Notes: generated by a model from the letters alone, not told the origin. Positions 25,769 through 34,581 are shown, counted from the first letter of the stretch. The stretch is 64,000 nt of DNA from an uncultured Prevotellaceae bacterium (GCA_900319235.1 ONNR01000012.1:1-64000), one strand, 5' to 3'. A program made the numbers and translations.

Positions 25769-27583
25769 TTATCTGATCATGACGACACGCGAGGAGCCGT
25801 CGTCGTAGCGCACGATGTTGATGCCACGAGCAAGGCTGGTACGCAGCGTACCATCGGGAGCAAGCACGGCAATGGCACGAGCTGCGGCAGGGGCTGCTAC
25901 CTCGTCGAGACCCTCGGGAGGAATGTAGCCGAAGTAGGAGTCTTCGAGCGCGATACGTTCGTCGATCCATGCGTCCAGACGCTCGAGGCTGTCGGTGTAG
26001 CCAAGCTGCTGATAAGGACGGACACCGGTAGTGACGCCAGTCGCAATCCAGACGCGGCGAGCCAAGCGGCAGATGTCGCCCGGCTGATAGGTGACATCCT
26101 CTTTCCATTCGGGCAGGTGGTTGAAGTGGTCGGTCCAGTCGTCGGATGCCTCCCATCCGGGGTTGGTGATGGTCTGGCTGATGCACAGGGCGTTGGGCCA
26201 GCGTGCCCACTCCATGTCGTAGAGGTCGCCGCCGATGCGGTCATGCCAGTCGTGGATGAGACCTGAGATGTTCTTTGGGCTGAAGACACCGCAGTCGCGC
26301 AGCTCGGCGTAGCGCGCCCGTATTTCGTCCTTATAGTAATCCCAGAACCACGTGGCGATGCCACGCCGCGAAATCTTGAATCGGTAGTCGCTGTCGCTGT
26401 ACGAGAATCGTGCTGGAAAGACGAAGGTACCCTCATGGTAGTTGCCGAAAGTGCAATCGAGGTCGTAGGGCGCCACGTGCCACGTTTCGCCGCCATCGTA
26501 GGTAAGCCATTGCCAGTTTTTGGCAAAGCCATCGTAGTTGCTTATCACCGTGCTGAACACAAGGTAATTGACCATCGACTCCACATCGAAGTGGCGGGCA
26601 ATCGCCGCACGAATCTCCTCGGCCGAGGCTCCGCTTTGCTTCAGGTTGGCCACCTCACCTACCCTTCGTGTCAGGGCGATAACGGCCTGTTTGACCTGGG
26701 CAGAGCGCTGCTTGGCTTGGCGCACGTCTTCCGAATCGTAGGGCAGTGCAAAGTAAGGCGAACTGCTGTCGATGAGCTCGGCACCTTCGTCATAGGCATT
26801 GCCCTCCATATCGTAGAGCCCCTTGGGATTGCGCACCTCGAAAGCTTTCCACTTCAGGTTGTCAAGCCAGAAATTTGTTTCGTTCATGTTGCCGTCCAGG
26901 TGGATGTGGAGGGCATTGTGCTTCTCTTGTGCCATGTTGCGGCGATGCTTGGCAAGCTGCCAGGTGCAGATGCCCCAGAACTCGCCATTGAGGAACATCA
27001 TGCAAGGGAAGCCATCGGGGTAGCAGCGTGCATTCTTGTGTCCCTCCACGCCTGCACGCTTCCAGATGCGGTTGCTCGAAGCAGACATCTGCTGCTCCAT
27101 CTGGTCGAAGAGCTGGTAGCCTACGATACCGACACCACGTAGCCAATCGGTATAGAAAGCCTTGAGGTGGAAATGGTCCTGCTTGACCCATCCGTCAAAA
27201 TCCACGGTGGGCATCACTTCGCCCTTCCAGTCATCGTCGATGAGCTGCAGCTTGACATTGCGTTTGGGGAAAGAGGTGGAGGTGGCACCCTGCACATTGA
27301 CGATGGCCCGCTTCATGAAGTAATTGCCCATGGAATCGAAATATTCGATGGTATCACGGAAGTTGGAGGTGTTGGTGTAGGGGATTCCGTACTTGGAGCG
27401 AAGGTTGATGTAGGCCAAGCGGGGCTGAGGCAGATTGATGTCCGACTCATGGCTCCAGTCGTGGGTCTGACCGGGAACGAATCCATGCGAGCGGATGGTC
27501 TGCTCATAGTTGCTGGTCTGTGCCCTGATCGATAAGAAAAGACTAAGAAACAGGGTGATGAGAAAGGTCAATTTTTTCAACAT
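25769..27583 (-). CDS. CotH-kinase family protein without lamin-tail domain (CotH 4)
   Basis: The start was placed at 27583 (MLKKLTFLITLFLSLFLSIR) because this gives a normal signal peptide and the promoter lies just upstream; longer starts run into the promoter. About 604 residues. The CotH domain begins soon after the signal (YINLRSKYGIPYTNT). It holds HFDVESMVNYLVFSTVISNY and the metal motif VAPYDLDCTFGNY, closer to the classical CotH form than its neighbours. A carbohydrate-binding-like segment (YQPGDICRLARRVWIATG) precedes a short sorting-like tail. It is predicted to be an exported protein kinase-like enzyme; the substrate is unknown. Confidence 0.85.
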   Translation of the reverse strand: MLKKLTFLITLFLSLFLSIRAQTSNYEQTIRSHGFVPGQTHDWSHESDINLPQPRLAYINLRSKYGIPYTNTSNFRDTIEYFDSMGNYFMKRAIVNVQGATSTSFPKRNVKLQLIDDDWKGEVMPTVDFDGWVKQDHFHLKAFYTDWLRGVGIVGYQLFDQMEQQMSASSNRIWKRAGVEGHKNARCYPDGFPCMMFLNGEFWGICTWQLAKHRRNMAQEKHNALHIHLDGNMNETNFWLDNLKWKAFEVRNPKGLYDMEGNAYDEGAELIDSSSPYFALPYDSEDVRQAKQRSAQVKQAVIALTRRVGEVANLKQSGASAEEIRAAIARHFDVESMVNYLVFSTVISNYDGFAKNWQWLTYDGGETWHVAPYDLDCTFGNYHEGTFVFPARFSYSDSDYRFKISRRGIATWFWDYYKDEIRARYAELRDCGVFSPKNISGLIHDWHDRIGGDLYDMEWARWPNALCISQTITNPGWEASDDWTDHFNHLPEWKEDVTYQPGDICRLARRVWIATGVTTGVRPYQQLGYTDSLERLDAWIDERIALEDSYFGYIPPEGLDEVAAPAAARAIAVLAPDGTLRTSLARGINIVRYDDGSSRVVMIR

Positions 27584-27633
27584 GAGGACCGGCGTTTTTG
27601 TCCGTTTTTCCAACATGACAAGAGTAATACGAC

Positions 27634-27665
27634 CAAAATATAGAAAGAATAAAGCAAAAGCCAAA
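27634..27665 (-). promoter_or_regulatory. Promoter for CotH 4
   Basis: Reading leftward: TTTG (27665-27662), a 19-bp spacer, then TATATTTTG (27642-27634), one base longer than consensus in the -7 box. The TTGGAAAAACGGACAA motif lies between it and the chosen start. Confidence 0.55.
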
Positions 27666-27721
27666 CACCTGGAGCATTTCCCCAAGTATCTGGCTTTATG
27701 AATCGTAAAAGAAGCGTCCGA

Positions 27722-28213
27722 TCAATAGGCAGGGATGAGCAGCCAGGCAGCAGGACATGTACCTGGGTCATCGTTGGCGTAGGTCGAACGGATGTTGTCA
27801 CGCACGCTCACAGCCTGTGCACGGGTGTCATAGCCGCCAGCTACTACACGATAGAGACCAGCCTCATTCTGTACGAGGAAGGCATTGTAGCCACGGCTCA
27901 CCATCTTGGCCTTGAAGTTGTCGGCATTGGTCTTGTTGCTGAATGCACCAACCACAACATTGTAGTCCTTCAGGAGTCCAGCATCGCCGCTATTCACCAC
28001 CGAAACCTTCTCCTGACGGTCACCGGCCTGGGCCACTGGTGTGGTACGGGTCGTAGTGCGGGTAGGAGTAGTGTAGGTGATTGGCTCCACCTCCTTCACT
28101 TCCTCGGTAGGAGATGCTACGGTAGCAGCGTCGGAAAGGGTTTTAGAACTTTTGCAGCCAGTCATTGCGACAGCTGCAACAATGGCAAAGGCCATCAAGA
28201 GTGTCTTCTTCAT
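27722..28213 (-). CDS. SPOR-domain lipoprotein
   Basis: The start was placed at 28213 (MKKTLLMAFAIVAAVAMTGC), giving a standard lipoprotein signal; a longer reading would pass upstream of the promoter. 163 residues. A Thr/Pro-rich linker is followed by a SPOR domain at about 80-155 (YNVVVGAFSNKTNADNFKAK, AGLYRVVAGGYDTRAQAVS). SPOR domains bind peptidoglycan stripped of stem peptides, usually at division sites. It is probably anchored in the outer membrane facing the periplasm. It has its own strong promoter. Confidence 0.92.
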   Translation of the reverse strand: MKKTLLMAFAIVAAVAMTGCKSSKTLSDAATVASPTEEVKEVEPITYTTPTRTTTRTTPVAQAGDRQEKVSVVNSGDAGLLKDYNVVVGAFSNKTNADNFKAKMVSRGYNAFLVQNEAGLYRVVAGGYDTRAQAVSVRDNIRSTYANDDPGTCPAAWLLIPAY

Positions 28214-28257
28214 ATTTATTTGGGTTAAGTAATAGATATTTTTATCAAATTTGGGGG

Positions 28258-28289
28258 CAAATTTACGCAACAAATCCGTAGAAAGCAAA
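28258..28289 (-). promoter_or_regulatory. Promoter for the SPOR lipoprotein
   Basis: Reading leftward: TTTG (28289-28286), 20 bp, TAAATTTG (28265-28258). It is 44 bp before the chosen ATG and supports the shorter start. Confidence 0.75.
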
Positions 28290-28316
28290 TTTTTCGTCTA
28301 AAAAAAACTGAAATAC

Positions 28317-28347
28317 TTGGAAAAATGCCAAAAAAGCCGTAATTTTG
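28317..28347 (+). promoter_or_regulatory. Promoter for queC
   Basis: TTG at 28317-28319 and TAATTTTG at 28340-28347, spacing 20 bp. It is divergent from the SPOR gene promoter in the same gap. The ATG follows 28 bp later. Confidence 0.7.
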
Positions 28348-28375
28348 CAGCGATATATGGATTAAAAGCGTCAAT

Positions 28376-29023
28376 ATGAAAGACAGTATCATTATCCTCA
28401 GCGGTGGCATGGACAGCGTGACACTGCTCCATGAATTCCAGGAGCGCATCGCCCTGGCCGTCACCTTCGACTATCATTCACGCCACGCCGAGCACGAGAT
28501 AGCCTGCGCGCGCTGGCAGTGTCACAAACTCGGCATACCCCATCTCGTCATCAATATCGACTTCATGGAGCAGTACTTCCGCTCCAGTCTCCTCAAGAAT
28601 GGCTACGAAGAGATACCCGACGGACAATACGACGAAACGACGATGAAATCGACCGTCGTTCCCTTCCGCAATGGTGTCATGCTCAGCATCGCCGCTGGCA
28701 TCGCCGAAAGCCAGGGCTTGCAGCACGTGCTCATGGCCAACCACTCGGGCGACCATTTCGTCTATCCCGACTGCCGCCCCGACTTTGTCGTTGCCATGAG
28801 CCACGCCATCGAAGAAGGCACCACCAACGGCGTTACGCTCTTCGCCCCCTACACTCCCCTCTCGAAGCGCGAAATCGCGCTGCGTGGTCGCGAATTGGGC
28901 GTCGATTATTCGCACACCTACTCCTGCTACAAGGGTCACGACCGACATTGCGGTACCTGCGGCACCTGCATCGAGCGCAAGGAAGCCCTCGAAGGTTTCG
29001 ACCCCACAGAGTATGAAGCGTAA
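28376..29023 (+). CDS. queC: 7-cyano-7-deazaguanine synthase
   Basis: Protein of 215 residues that uses ATP to convert 7-carboxy-7-deazaguanine to preQ0 in queuosine biosynthesis. The PP-loop SGGMDSVTLLHEF is at the N-terminus. The zinc-binding cysteines lie near the end (CYKGHDRHCGTCGTCIERK). Length and motifs are normal for QueC. It stands alone here; other queuosine genes are not in the window. It is followed by dispersed element copy C, which separates it from the convergent thioesterase gene. Confidence 0.96.
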   Translation: MKDSIIILSGGMDSVTLLHEFQERIALAVTFDYHSRHAEHEIACARWQCHKLGIPHLVINIDFMEQYFRSSLLKNGYEEIPDGQYDETTMKSTVVPFRNGVMLSIAAGIAESQGLQHVLMANHSGDHFVYPDCRPDFVVAMSHAIEEGTTNGVTLFAPYTPLSKREIALRGRELGVDYSHTYSCYKGHDRHCGTCGTCIERKEALEGFDPTEYEA

Positions 29024-29029
29024 GCAGAA

Positions 29030-29215
29030 CTAAGGGATTCTAAGGGATTTTAAGGGATTTTAAAGGATAATAAGAGACGAATGTTTCTTGGGTCCCAATC
29101 TCTACAGGCTAAGGTATCGTCCCTTAATATCCCTTAATATCCATAATATCCCCTAATATCCCCAAAAAGAGATATCCCTTATTATCCATCAAGTTGAGCA
29201 AATGCGAAACTTGAG
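29030..29215. repeat. Dispersed palindromic element with 10-bp period (copy C)
   Basis: AAGGGATTTT-type units, then GACGAATGT, GTCCCA and AGGTATCGTCCC, then complementary CCCTTAATAT units. The right end is the terminal motif CAAGTTGAGCAAATGCGAAA, the inverse of copy B's left end. It occupies the convergent queC-thioesterase gap and may end both transcripts. Confidence 0.85.
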
Positions 29216-29224
29216 TCAATTATT

Positions 29225-29695
29225 TTATTCTTCGACATCACAGCCGGTGAAGCCTATGGTTTCAGCGGCTTTTTCTTTCGAGGCACAGAAATAGACAAGG
29301 GTGGAGCGGGTGCAGACTTCACCAGAGGAATCAAGGATCTCCGTCTCGATGAAAGCGACATTACGCATCTGACGAACGATATGACCACGGATAGTAAGCA
29401 CGGACACGTTGGTCGAGATAGGCTTGAGATACTGCACCTCCATCTTGCTGGTGACACCGGTGGTTTGCAGTTTGCGTGTGACAACCCAACCGCCCACTTC
29501 GTCCATCAGCATGGCTTGCACCCCGCCGTGCAGGGTGTCGAGCCAACCTTGAAAGTCACGATCGGGATGCCATTGGGTGACGATATCGTCGCCATCCTCC
29601 CAGAAGTCAAGATGGAGACCACGTGAATTACCTGGGCTACAACAGATGCAGTTGTAGCCTTTGATGCCGAGCCAGGGGTTGATGATCTTTTTCAA
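29225..29695 (-). CDS. PaaI-like hotdog thioesterase
   Basis: Protein of 156 residues with the hotdog-fold signature of the PaaI/YbgC group: LDTLHGGVQAMLMDEVGGWV (catalytic HGG region) followed by VTSKMEVQYLKPIS. It would hydrolyse acyl-CoA thioesters. It lies downstream of the acyl-CoA synthetase gene on the same strand, 79 bp away across an AT-rich heptamer repeat. The pair suggests opposite handling of the same class of CoA esters, but the substrates are unknown. Confidence 0.85.
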   Translation of the reverse strand: MKKIINPWLGIKGYNCICCSPGNSRGLHLDFWEDGDDIVTQWHPDRDFQGWLDTLHGGVQAMLMDEVGGWVVTRKLQTTGVTSKMEVQYLKPISTNVSVLTIRGHIVRQMRNVAFIETEILDSSGEVCTRSTLVYFCASKEKAAETIGFTGCDVEE

Positions 29696-29756
29696 TTAAC
29701 AATTAACAATTAACAATGGTCAATTAACAATTAATAATTAACAATTAACAATTGTG
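29694..29756. repeat. AATTAAC heptamer repeat
   Basis: Tandem 7-bp AATTAAC units between the acyl-CoA synthetase and thioesterase genes. The same heptamer type occurs at about 92-112, 31843-31905, 50192-50222 and, in degenerate form, 59410-59459, usually just before a start codon or just outside a coding end. Confidence 0.8.
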
Positions 29757-29774
29757 GTGGGTTACGGAGGATAA

Positions 29775-31844
29775 TTATTTTTCGATACGGATTCGGGCAT
29801 CGACAGCGACAACTTCCTTCTCGTCGGCGATGAGTGGGTTGATATCCATTTCCTTAATCTCTGTGGCGAAACGCAGGAGGGTAGAGAGACGCACGATAAT
29901 CTCCATATATTTGTGTTCGTTGATTCCCTTCTGTCCTCGCGTTCCCTTGATGATCTTATAGCCGCGAAGGCTGTGGATCATCGATTCTGCTTCGGATACC
30001 GACAAAGGAGCCAAGCCGCTGGAGACATCCTTGAGCACTTCGACAAAAATGCCGCCCAAACCACAAAGCACAACGTGACCGAAGCGAGGTTCGTACTTTG
30101 CACCAATGAAGAGCTCGGTACCACGCAGCATCTTCTGCACCATCACTCCCTTGGCGCCTTCAATCTTCATCTTGTGGTCGAACTCCCAGGCAAGATGTTC
30201 GGCATCACGAATGTTGAGCGTCACGCCACCCACATCACTCTTGTGAATGGGACCGACGACCTTGGCGACAACAGGGTATCCAATTCGGTCGGCGAAGGCC
30301 AGCAGTTCTTCCTTTTGCTCCGAAACCATTTCGGGAACCATTGGAATGCCGGCACAACTGAAAATCTGTCGCACCAGGTCGGGCGAGATGTAGCCGCTCT
30401 CCTTCAGGCCGCTCATGATGTCGCGAATCTTCGGCACATCAACGCCGAAGAGCGTAATCTCGGCAGGCGCAGGCTTGGGGGTGTTCATCACGCGGACGAG
30501 ACAGTTGGCCACCGTCACTTCGTCGGAGAAGTTGACGTGTCCCTTGGCCAGGAACTCTGCCACCTCGGGGCCAGCCGTATTCATCGAAGGCAGGATGGGG
30601 AAGATAGGCTTGCGACACTCGAGTATCTTCTTGTGAAGCACGTCATAGGCCTCATAGAGTTGCACAAGACCTGGCGATCCGAAGATGACGAAGATGGCAT
30701 CAATCTCGTCGAAACGCTTCTCGCAATAGTCGATAGCGATGCCCAACTGCTCAGGAGTACCCGTAGCAAGGATGTCGATGGGATTGCTGACGGCAGCGCC
30801 CTGGAAGAGTTTCGTCTTCAGTTCCTCGGTTGCAGGGCCCGTGAGATGGGGCACCTGCAAGCCGCCCTTCGAAAGCGCATCGGTCAGCATCACGCCAGGT
30901 CCACCCGCATGAGTGACGATGGCGAAGTTGCGACCCTTCAAGGCGGGAAGAGTGAAGATACAGCCAACGGTGGTCAGTTCCTCTCGTGAGAAACAACGCA
31001 CGATGCCAGCCTTGCGGAAGAGCGCCTCGACAGCCGAATCGCTGCTGGCGATGGCACCTGTATGCGAACTGGCAGCACGTGAACCGCTCTCGCTGCTGCC
31101 TGCCTTGATGGCTGCGATGCGACAACCCTTGCGAATCAACGAACCAGCATGATAGAGCAGTTTGTCAGGATCGGAAATGTTCTCGATATAGAGCAGTTTG
31201 ATGTGCGAGTCACGCTCAGGATCGAAGTTCTCGTCCATATACTGCAATGCATCCTCGATACCAATCTGCTTGCCGTTGCCGATGCTCCAGACGGAATTGA
31301 AAGGCAAGCCCTTAATGACCGCCGATTCGAGGATGAACACCGCCGTGGCTCCACTGCCCGAGATAAAGTCCGCGCCCTTGGCATTGAGCTGGGGAATAGG
31401 CTTGGTGAACACACCGTGATACCATGCGTTCATCATGCCGATGCAGTTCGGTCCGATGAGCGCACAACCATACTTCTCGCAAGTATCGAGGATGTGCTGC
31501 TCGCGCTTGGCACCTTCGGCAGTCTCTTCGCCGAAACCTGCCGAGATGATGATGAAAGCGCGCACCTGCTTTTCGGCGGCAAGGTAATCGACATAGTCGG
31601 GACAATACTTGGCAGCCACCACAAGGATAGCCAACTCAGTGGGCGGTATCTCCTTGGCATCGTGGAAAGCCTTGATGCCCTGAATCTCGTCCTCCTTGGG
31701 ATTGACAATACGGAGCGTGCCCTGGTAACCTCCTTGAATAAGATTGCGGACGATGGCGCCTCCTGGCTTATGCACGTTGTTCGAGCCGCCTATCACTACT
31801 ATGCTCTCGGGATGTAAAAGCTGTCGGTTGATCATGATAGTCAA
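29775..31844 (-). CDS. NDP-forming acyl-CoA synthetase / acetate-CoA ligase (ADP-forming), fused subunits
   Basis: Single chain of 689 residues. A CoA-binding Rossmann domain is at the front (PESIVVIGGSNNVHKPGGAI). Succinyl-CoA-synthetase-like domains follow (SGSGATAVFILES, AASSHTGAIASSDSA with the phosphorylated-His region, THAGGPGVMLTD). A C-terminal ATP-grasp domain lies at about 460-689 (PVVAKVVGPIHKSDVGGVTL, LGGIFVEVLKDVS, DINPLI). It makes ATP from acyl-CoA plus ADP and phosphate, or the reverse. The start could be the ATG at 31844 or MINRQ three codons later. A perfect-spacing promoter lies 64 bp upstream. Confidence 0.92.
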   Translation of the reverse strand: MTIMINRQLLHPESIVVIGGSNNVHKPGGAIVRNLIQGGYQGTLRIVNPKEDEIQGIKAFHDAKEIPPTELAILVVAAKYCPDYVDYLAAEKQVRAFIIISAGFGEETAEGAKREQHILDTCEKYGCALIGPNCIGMMNAWYHGVFTKPIPQLNAKGADFISGSGATAVFILESAVIKGLPFNSVWSIGNGKQIGIEDALQYMDENFDPERDSHIKLLYIENISDPDKLLYHAGSLIRKGCRIAAIKAGSSESGSRAASSHTGAIASSDSAVEALFRKAGIVRCFSREELTTVGCIFTLPALKGRNFAIVTHAGGPGVMLTDALSKGGLQVPHLTGPATEELKTKLFQGAAVSNPIDILATGTPEQLGIAIDYCEKRFDEIDAIFVIFGSPGLVQLYEAYDVLHKKILECRKPIFPILPSMNTAGPEVAEFLAKGHVNFSDEVTVANCLVRVMNTPKPAPAEITLFGVDVPKIRDIMSGLKESGYISPDLVRQIFSCAGIPMVPEMVSEQKEELLAFADRIGYPVVAKVVGPIHKSDVGGVTLNIRDAEHLAWEFDHKMKIEGAKGVMVQKMLRGTELFIGAKYEPRFGHVVLCGLGGIFVEVLKDVSSGLAPLSVSEAESMIHSLRGYKIIKGTRGQKGINEHKYMEIIVRLSTLLRFATEIKEMDINPLIADEKEVVAVDARIRIEK

Positions 31845-31907
31845 TTAACAATTAATAATTTACAATTAACAATTAATTATTTACAAATAATGATTAACAA
31901 TTTTGCG

Positions 31908-31939
31908 CAAAGATAAAAGAAATCGGGGAAGAATCCAAA
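31908..31939 (-). promoter_or_regulatory. Promoter for the acyl-CoA synthetase
   Basis: Reading leftward: TTTG (31939-31936), 20 bp, TATCTTTG (31915-31908), a consensus match. The leader between it and the start consists of AATTAAC heptamers. Confidence 0.75.
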
Positions 31940-31975
31940 AAATCGGGAGACTTTTTTGGTTTTTCATTCCAAAAA

Positions 31976-32006
31976 TTGGAAGAATGCAGAATAATACGTA
32001 TTTTTG
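31976..32006 (+). promoter_or_regulatory. Promoter for the unknown gene at 32042
   Basis: TTG at 31976-31978 and TATTTTTG at 31999-32006, spacing 20 bp, 35 bp before the ATG. It is divergent from the acyl-CoA synthetase promoter. Confidence 0.7.
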
Positions 32007-32041
32007 CAACGTGCTTTTCGATGTTACAATAATAAAAAAGA

Positions 32042-33019
32042 ATGAATCAGGAACTAACGGTAGAGGTAACGGAGTTCGATAACCTCCGCAACGAATATAT
32101 GCAATACGAAGCAGCAGGTGAAGACTACATCAACATGCTCGATGCCCGACTCATGTCGGAGTACCGAAGCTATATGGAAGAGGACCCTGTGGCTGCAGAA
32201 GATTACCTGGCAGCAGGCAAGGCGCTCATCCGTGAACTTTCCGATTGGGCAGCCTCGGAGCGCCATCAGGCCGACACCGACTTTGTTGCCAACACGCTGC
32301 GCAAACTGGAAGAAGAAGTCCAACGACAACACTTCGCTCCTCTGCCCGATGACCGTGCATGGATTTATCTTGCAGGCGAACACAACGTCTGCCTGCATTA
32401 CGGCAACGACACCGACAACGTGCGACTGGTCTATACACGTGACGGTGTCGATGAATGCATCAAGGAATCGGTGCGATTACTCCGCACAAAACGCGAAGCG
32501 AGGGAGGCAGAACTACAACGCACGCTTCAACAGATGCGGGATGCCCTGCAACAGTCACAGCACAACACTCGGAAGTTGGACCGAAATCGTCTGCTGCGCA
32601 GTTTTCATTGCCCGATGATTGCCTACAAGGTCGCCTTCCTTGAAGGAATAATCAAGGATGTGGCAACGAAAGACACAGAAGAAATCGAAATAATGCAGCC
32701 CAAAAACAATGACGCCAAGCCACAGCATAAAAAAGGAAAAGGTTTTGATCCGGAGTTGAACCTATGCTATAAACAATTCGTCGAAGACCTGGCACAAGTG
32801 ACTGCTCCGCTCGTTATGGCTGGCGATGGAAAGACTGTGCTATTCCGCTTTGCCTTGTCCATCCCAAAGAAGGGAGAGATCTCAGTGAGTTGGGATGCGT
32901 TCAACTGCCGCAATTATCTTTATAGCCACACTTTCGCCGTGCAGCAGGATTATCTGGACGCCCTGCGTTCGTGGTGGGCCATCAGCTGCATGATGGAGAT
33001 GAAGCGATTGAAAATGTAA
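32042..33019 (+). CDS. Unknown cytoplasmic protein
   Basis: Protein of 325 residues that I do not recognise. It has no signal peptide or membrane segment. Residues about 1-100 are acidic and helical (NEYMQYEAAGEDYINMLDAR). A charged, probably coiled-coil helix lies at about 145-190 (TKREAREAELQRTLQQMRDA). A Lys-rich hinge is at about 220-235 (KPQHKKGKGF). The last 90 residues look like a compact alpha/beta domain (TVLFRFALSIPKKGEISVSW). It has a good promoter and normal codon use, so it is a real gene. It ends 12 bp from the convergent gene at 33032. Confidence 0.75.
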   Translation: MNQELTVEVTEFDNLRNEYMQYEAAGEDYINMLDARLMSEYRSYMEEDPVAAEDYLAAGKALIRELSDWAASERHQADTDFVANTLRKLEEEVQRQHFAPLPDDRAWIYLAGEHNVCLHYGNDTDNVRLVYTRDGVDECIKESVRLLRTKREAREAELQRTLQQMRDALQQSQHNTRKLDRNRLLRSFHCPMIAYKVAFLEGIIKDVATKDTEEIEIMQPKNNDAKPQHKKGKGFDPELNLCYKQFVEDLAQVTAPLVMAGDGKTVLFRFALSIPKKGEISVSWDAFNCRNYLYSHTFAVQQDYLDALRSWWAISCMMEMKRLKM

Positions 33020-33031
33020 GGGAGCGTAATC

Positions 33032-34060
33032 CTATTCTTTTTTCCAAACCAGATAACTGATATTTTTAGCCTTGGCGAATTTGGATTCTCCCCATTCGTG
33101 AAGTTTGTTGTTGATGTCACGAAGGAATCCAAGGGCATACTGACTGCCCACAAGATAAACGGCATTATCGACATTCAGATCCTGCAGCGCTTGGGCGAAA
33201 TCGTGAAAGGATTCGGGTGTCAATGATTCTGCCACAAAAAAGTTGCTTCCACGTTGACAAATAGCACGACGCACAGCCTTTCCCTTGGGTTGATTTTCGA
33301 TCATGACACCATCGGCCACAAGCGGATACTGGCGGAAAAAATCGCCTCCTTCCTGAATAGCCGCTTCGAACAACGGACTATGGTCAGTCACTCCTATTCT
33401 CATTTTTCCTTGTATAATCGATACATATCCTTTCTTTGCCAATCCTTTTCCAACAACCTCACCATTATATACACAAGCGCCCACTATCTCTCCATTATCC
33501 TTTCGAATATCCGCAGCCTGAAGGGCCAAGACGATATTTGCATCATTAGGATCAATCTTTCCGACTACGAATTTTGGCACCGCGTCCATCGGAATCATCA
33601 ATTTCAATTCTATTCCATTTATTTCAACCATCTTTTCCTGACAATGTGGGACTGCCGATGTCGACGACGTAACCGGAATGTCATCAAGAATCATCGTGTT
33701 GGCGGCACTAACTTCCGACTCGAATTGTCCTTCGGGCACTTCGGGATCGAACATCGCATTTTCCAATTCCTCTACCCCATTCATACGAGCTTCAACAGGC
33801 GGTTGACTCATACTACCTTTGAAGATGTAGAAGAGCACATTGGCCACGATGACAAACAGCACAAACAAGATGAGCAACTTGCGTATGCTCCATCCGTCTT
33901 TGGGTTTATTGTATCGTCCCTCTTCCCTATCGAAACTCTTTTTCTCGAGCACGGAATCATCTTTTGAACTCTCTGCCGACGGATTAACTGGCACAGTGTT
34001 CTTGTCGAAGGTTTCGTCCTTACCGATGATACGAATTTCAGAATCTTTTATGTCTTCCAT
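33032..34060 (-). CDS. Membrane-anchored protein with NAGPA-like (phosphodiester glycosidase-like) domain
   Basis: Protein of 342 residues. An acidic, disordered cytoplasmic front (1-65) precedes one membrane segment at about 66-84 (LLILFVLFVIVANVLFYIF) and an external domain. The second half (GACVYNGEVVGKGLAKKGYV, EAAIQEGGDFFRQYPLVADG, FAQALQDLNVDNAVYLVG) recalls the phosphodiester glycosidase (NAGPA) fold, in which paired Gly/Asp motifs build the active site; here the last motif is VGSQYALG rather than LDGGGS, so activity is doubtful. It starts 18 bp after the LytTR gene and is surely co-transcribed with it, which suggests that it is an effector or partner of that regulator. Confidence 0.62.
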   Translation of the reverse strand: MEDIKDSEIRIIGKDETFDKNTVPVNPSAESSKDDSVLEKKSFDREEGRYNKPKDGWSIRKLLILFVLFVIVANVLFYIFKGSMSQPPVEARMNGVEELENAMFDPEVPEGQFESEVSAANTMILDDIPVTSSTSAVPHCQEKMVEINGIELKLMIPMDAVPKFVVGKIDPNDANIVLALQAADIRKDNGEIVGACVYNGEVVGKGLAKKGYVSIIQGKMRIGVTDHSPLFEAAIQEGGDFFRQYPLVADGVMIENQPKGKAVRRAICQRGSNFFVAESLTPESFHDFAQALQDLNVDNAVYLVGSQYALGFLRDINNKLHEWGESKFAKAKNISYLVWKKE

Positions 34061-34078
34061 TGTTCCGACAAAAATACA

Positions 34079-34444
34079 TTATTTGATAACACCATTGTCG
34101 TATGCATTCTTCAACGCCGTGAGGGCATCCTTCGAAGCAGTGATTGGGTATCTCACACCACAACCATTGCTCAGAATGAGCTGGCCCTTGGACGGATTGA
34201 TGACATAGACATAGTCGAGATTGATAATCAAGCTGCGGCCCACGCGCAGGAATCGGTTGTCTTCCTTATTAAGTTGTTCGCGCATAATTTCTTCAAGTTG
34301 TCCCAACTGGCATACCAGCACCTGTTCGTCATCATCGGCCATCTTGAAACGGGAATAGTTCCCCTCGGCAGCAATATAGACGATGCTGTCGATCGGGAAC
34401 CTGTAGAGGCCAATGGTGTTGGAGATTGTCAGATGCGGGGTCAT
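34079..34444 (-). CDS. Stand-alone LytTR DNA-binding regulator
   Basis: Protein of 121 residues consisting almost only of a LytTR domain (FPIDSIVYIAAEGNYSRF, NRFLRVGRSLIINLDYVYVI, LILSNGCGVRYPITASKDAL). There is no receiver or sensor domain, so activity is probably set by expression level or by a partner such as the membrane protein encoded 18 bp downstream. Two tandem promoters and an 11-bp direct repeat upstream point to autoregulation. The DNA-binding assignment is firm; the target set is unknown. Confidence 0.88.
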   Translation of the reverse strand: MTPHLTISNTIGLYRFPIDSIVYIAAEGNYSRFKMADDDEQVLVCQLGQLEEIMREQLNKEDNRFLRVGRSLIINLDYVYVINPSKGQLILSNGCGVRYPITASKDALTALKNAYDNGVIK

Positions 34445-34485
34445 CCTTGAATTGTTTCCAGTAAAAATCTTCTAATTATTTGCTG

Positions 34486-34517
34486 CAAAGATAAGGGTAT
34501 TTTTTGTATTCTCCAAA
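34486..34517 (-). promoter_or_regulatory. Proximal promoter of the LytTR-NAGPA-like operon
   Basis: Reading leftward: TTTG (34517-34514), 20 bp, TATCTTTG (34493-34486). Full consensus match, about 40 bp from the ATG at 34444. Confidence 0.75.
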
Positions 34518-34581
34518 CCAAAAATCATCAACCAAGTCCGCCGGCACCCCTATTTTGTTTAATTTAACACTTTTGATGGTG

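Noticed and set aside
28214-28288. Longer N-terminus for the SPOR lipoprotein
   Set aside because: It would cross the -7 box at 28258-28265 and hide the lipoprotein signal.
29694-29756. Small RNA gene in the AT-rich gap
   Set aside because: It is only tandem AATTAAC units; no promoter or stable fold was seen.
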